The notes beneath the pieces were generated by a model. It did no database searches, was not told the origin of the DNA, and worked only from the letters and a program-made list of their open reading frames with translations. DNA of 6,135 nucleotides from CAYLOC01 sp964385195 (GTDB taxonomy: Bacteria; Actinomycetota; Actinomycetes; Propionibacteriales; Nocardioidaceae). The DNA is taken from contig CAYLOC010000183.1 in NCBI GenBank assembly GCA_964385195.1, positions 1 to 6,135 of the forward strand, in the 5' to 3' direction. Below are positions 5,916 to 6,135 of this stretch, piece by piece. Within the stretch, counting starts at the first letter, position 1. Each line of letters begins with the position of its first letter. The translations under genes and the position numbers were made by a program.

Positions 5916-6135
5916 TTGGCTGCAGTAGGGCCGACCAAACATCTGTTCGTGACCGGCGGAGTCGCATCCTCCCTCGGGAAGGGGCTCACCGCCTCCTCGC
6001 TGGGTCGGCTGCTGAAGTCGCGCGGGCTCCGGGTCACTATGCAGAAGCTGGACCCGTACCTCAATGTCGACCCGGGGACGATGAACCCGTTCCAGCACGG
6101 GGAGGTGTTCGTCACCAACGACGGGGCCGAGACCG
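5916..6135 (+). CDS. pyrG: CTP synthase, N-terminal part (cut by the window end)
   Basis: PyrG converts UTP to CTP using ATP and glutamine, the last step of de novo CTP synthesis; it is cytosolic and often filament-forming. Only 73 residues of an expected 550 or so are present. They are unmistakable synthetase-domain sequence: TKHLFVTGGVASSLGKGLTA at 7-26, holding the P-loop (SLGKG, K22), then QKLDPYLNVDPGTMNPFQHG at 43-62 and EVFVTNDGAET to the edge. K44 corresponds to the second ATP-site lysine of E. coli PyrG. The Mg-binding aspartate of the GAETD motif falls just beyond the window. The start is TTG (MAAVGPTKHLF); the frame has no ATG or GTG nearby upstream. The gene is 98 nt downstream of mctB and appears to have its own promoter and a structured leader. 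Confidence 0.96.
   Translation, partial: MAAVGPTKHLFVTGGVASSLGKGLTASSLGRLLKSRGLRVTMQKLDPYLNVDPGTMNPFQHGEVFVTNDGAET

Noticed and set aside
1..6135. Search for mobile elements, CRISPR arrays, tRNA genes or a defence/biosynthetic cassette
   Set aside because: No repeats in arrays, transposase or integrase motifs, tRNA-like folds or accessory gene families were seen; every sizeable coding region belongs to a conserved actinobacterial core locus.

Overview
The window is a stretch of GC-rich actinobacterial chromosome, with codon third positions overwhelmingly G or C and frequent GTG/TTG starts. All genes are on the + strand. The order is short hypothetical gene, tlyA, nadK, recN, steA, mctB/steB, pyrG. 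From memory this matches the conserved Mycobacterium tuberculosis block Rv1693 to Rv1699 and its equivalents across Actinobacteria. The sequence does not identify the genus. There is no sign of a mobile element, CRISPR array, RNA gene or horizontally acquired island; this is core, vertically inherited DNA.

Layout: positions 1-159 hold the 3' end of a small conserved hypothetical gene. tlyA (rRNA 2'-O-methyltransferase), nadK (NAD kinase) and recN (SMC-like DNA repair ATPase) follow at 165-3627. The gaps there are 5 and 12 nt, then nadK and recN overlap by 8 nt, so the four probably share a transcript. A 73-nt gap precedes steA (3701-4882), a TPK-fold-like protein with a C-terminal membrane helix. 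Its stop codon overlaps the start of mctB (4882-5817), an anchored extracytoplasmic protein known as MctB ('copper transporter') or SteB. SteA and SteB are linked to cell separation in corynebacteria. After a 98-nt gap, the first 73 codons of pyrG (CTP synthase) run off the end of the window.

The genes serve translation fidelity (tlyA), cofactor supply (nadK), double-strand-break repair (recN), envelope/cell separation (steA-mctB) and pyrimidine nucleotide synthesis (pyrG). Each is a well-known family, so no new protein system is visible.

The most interesting signal is non-coding. The mctB-pyrG gap carries an AT-rich extended -10 promoter. It is followed at the expected initiation distance by CCCCG, and then by a leader whose first seven bases (CCCGTGG) are perfectly complementary to CCACGGG overlapping the pyrG Shine-Dalgarno. 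This is the architecture of enterobacterial pyrC/pyrD start-site switching, where CTP level chooses between a hairpin-forming C-start and a hairpin-free G-start. Here it stands in front of the gene for the CTP-making enzyme. This is a hypothesis from sequence alone.
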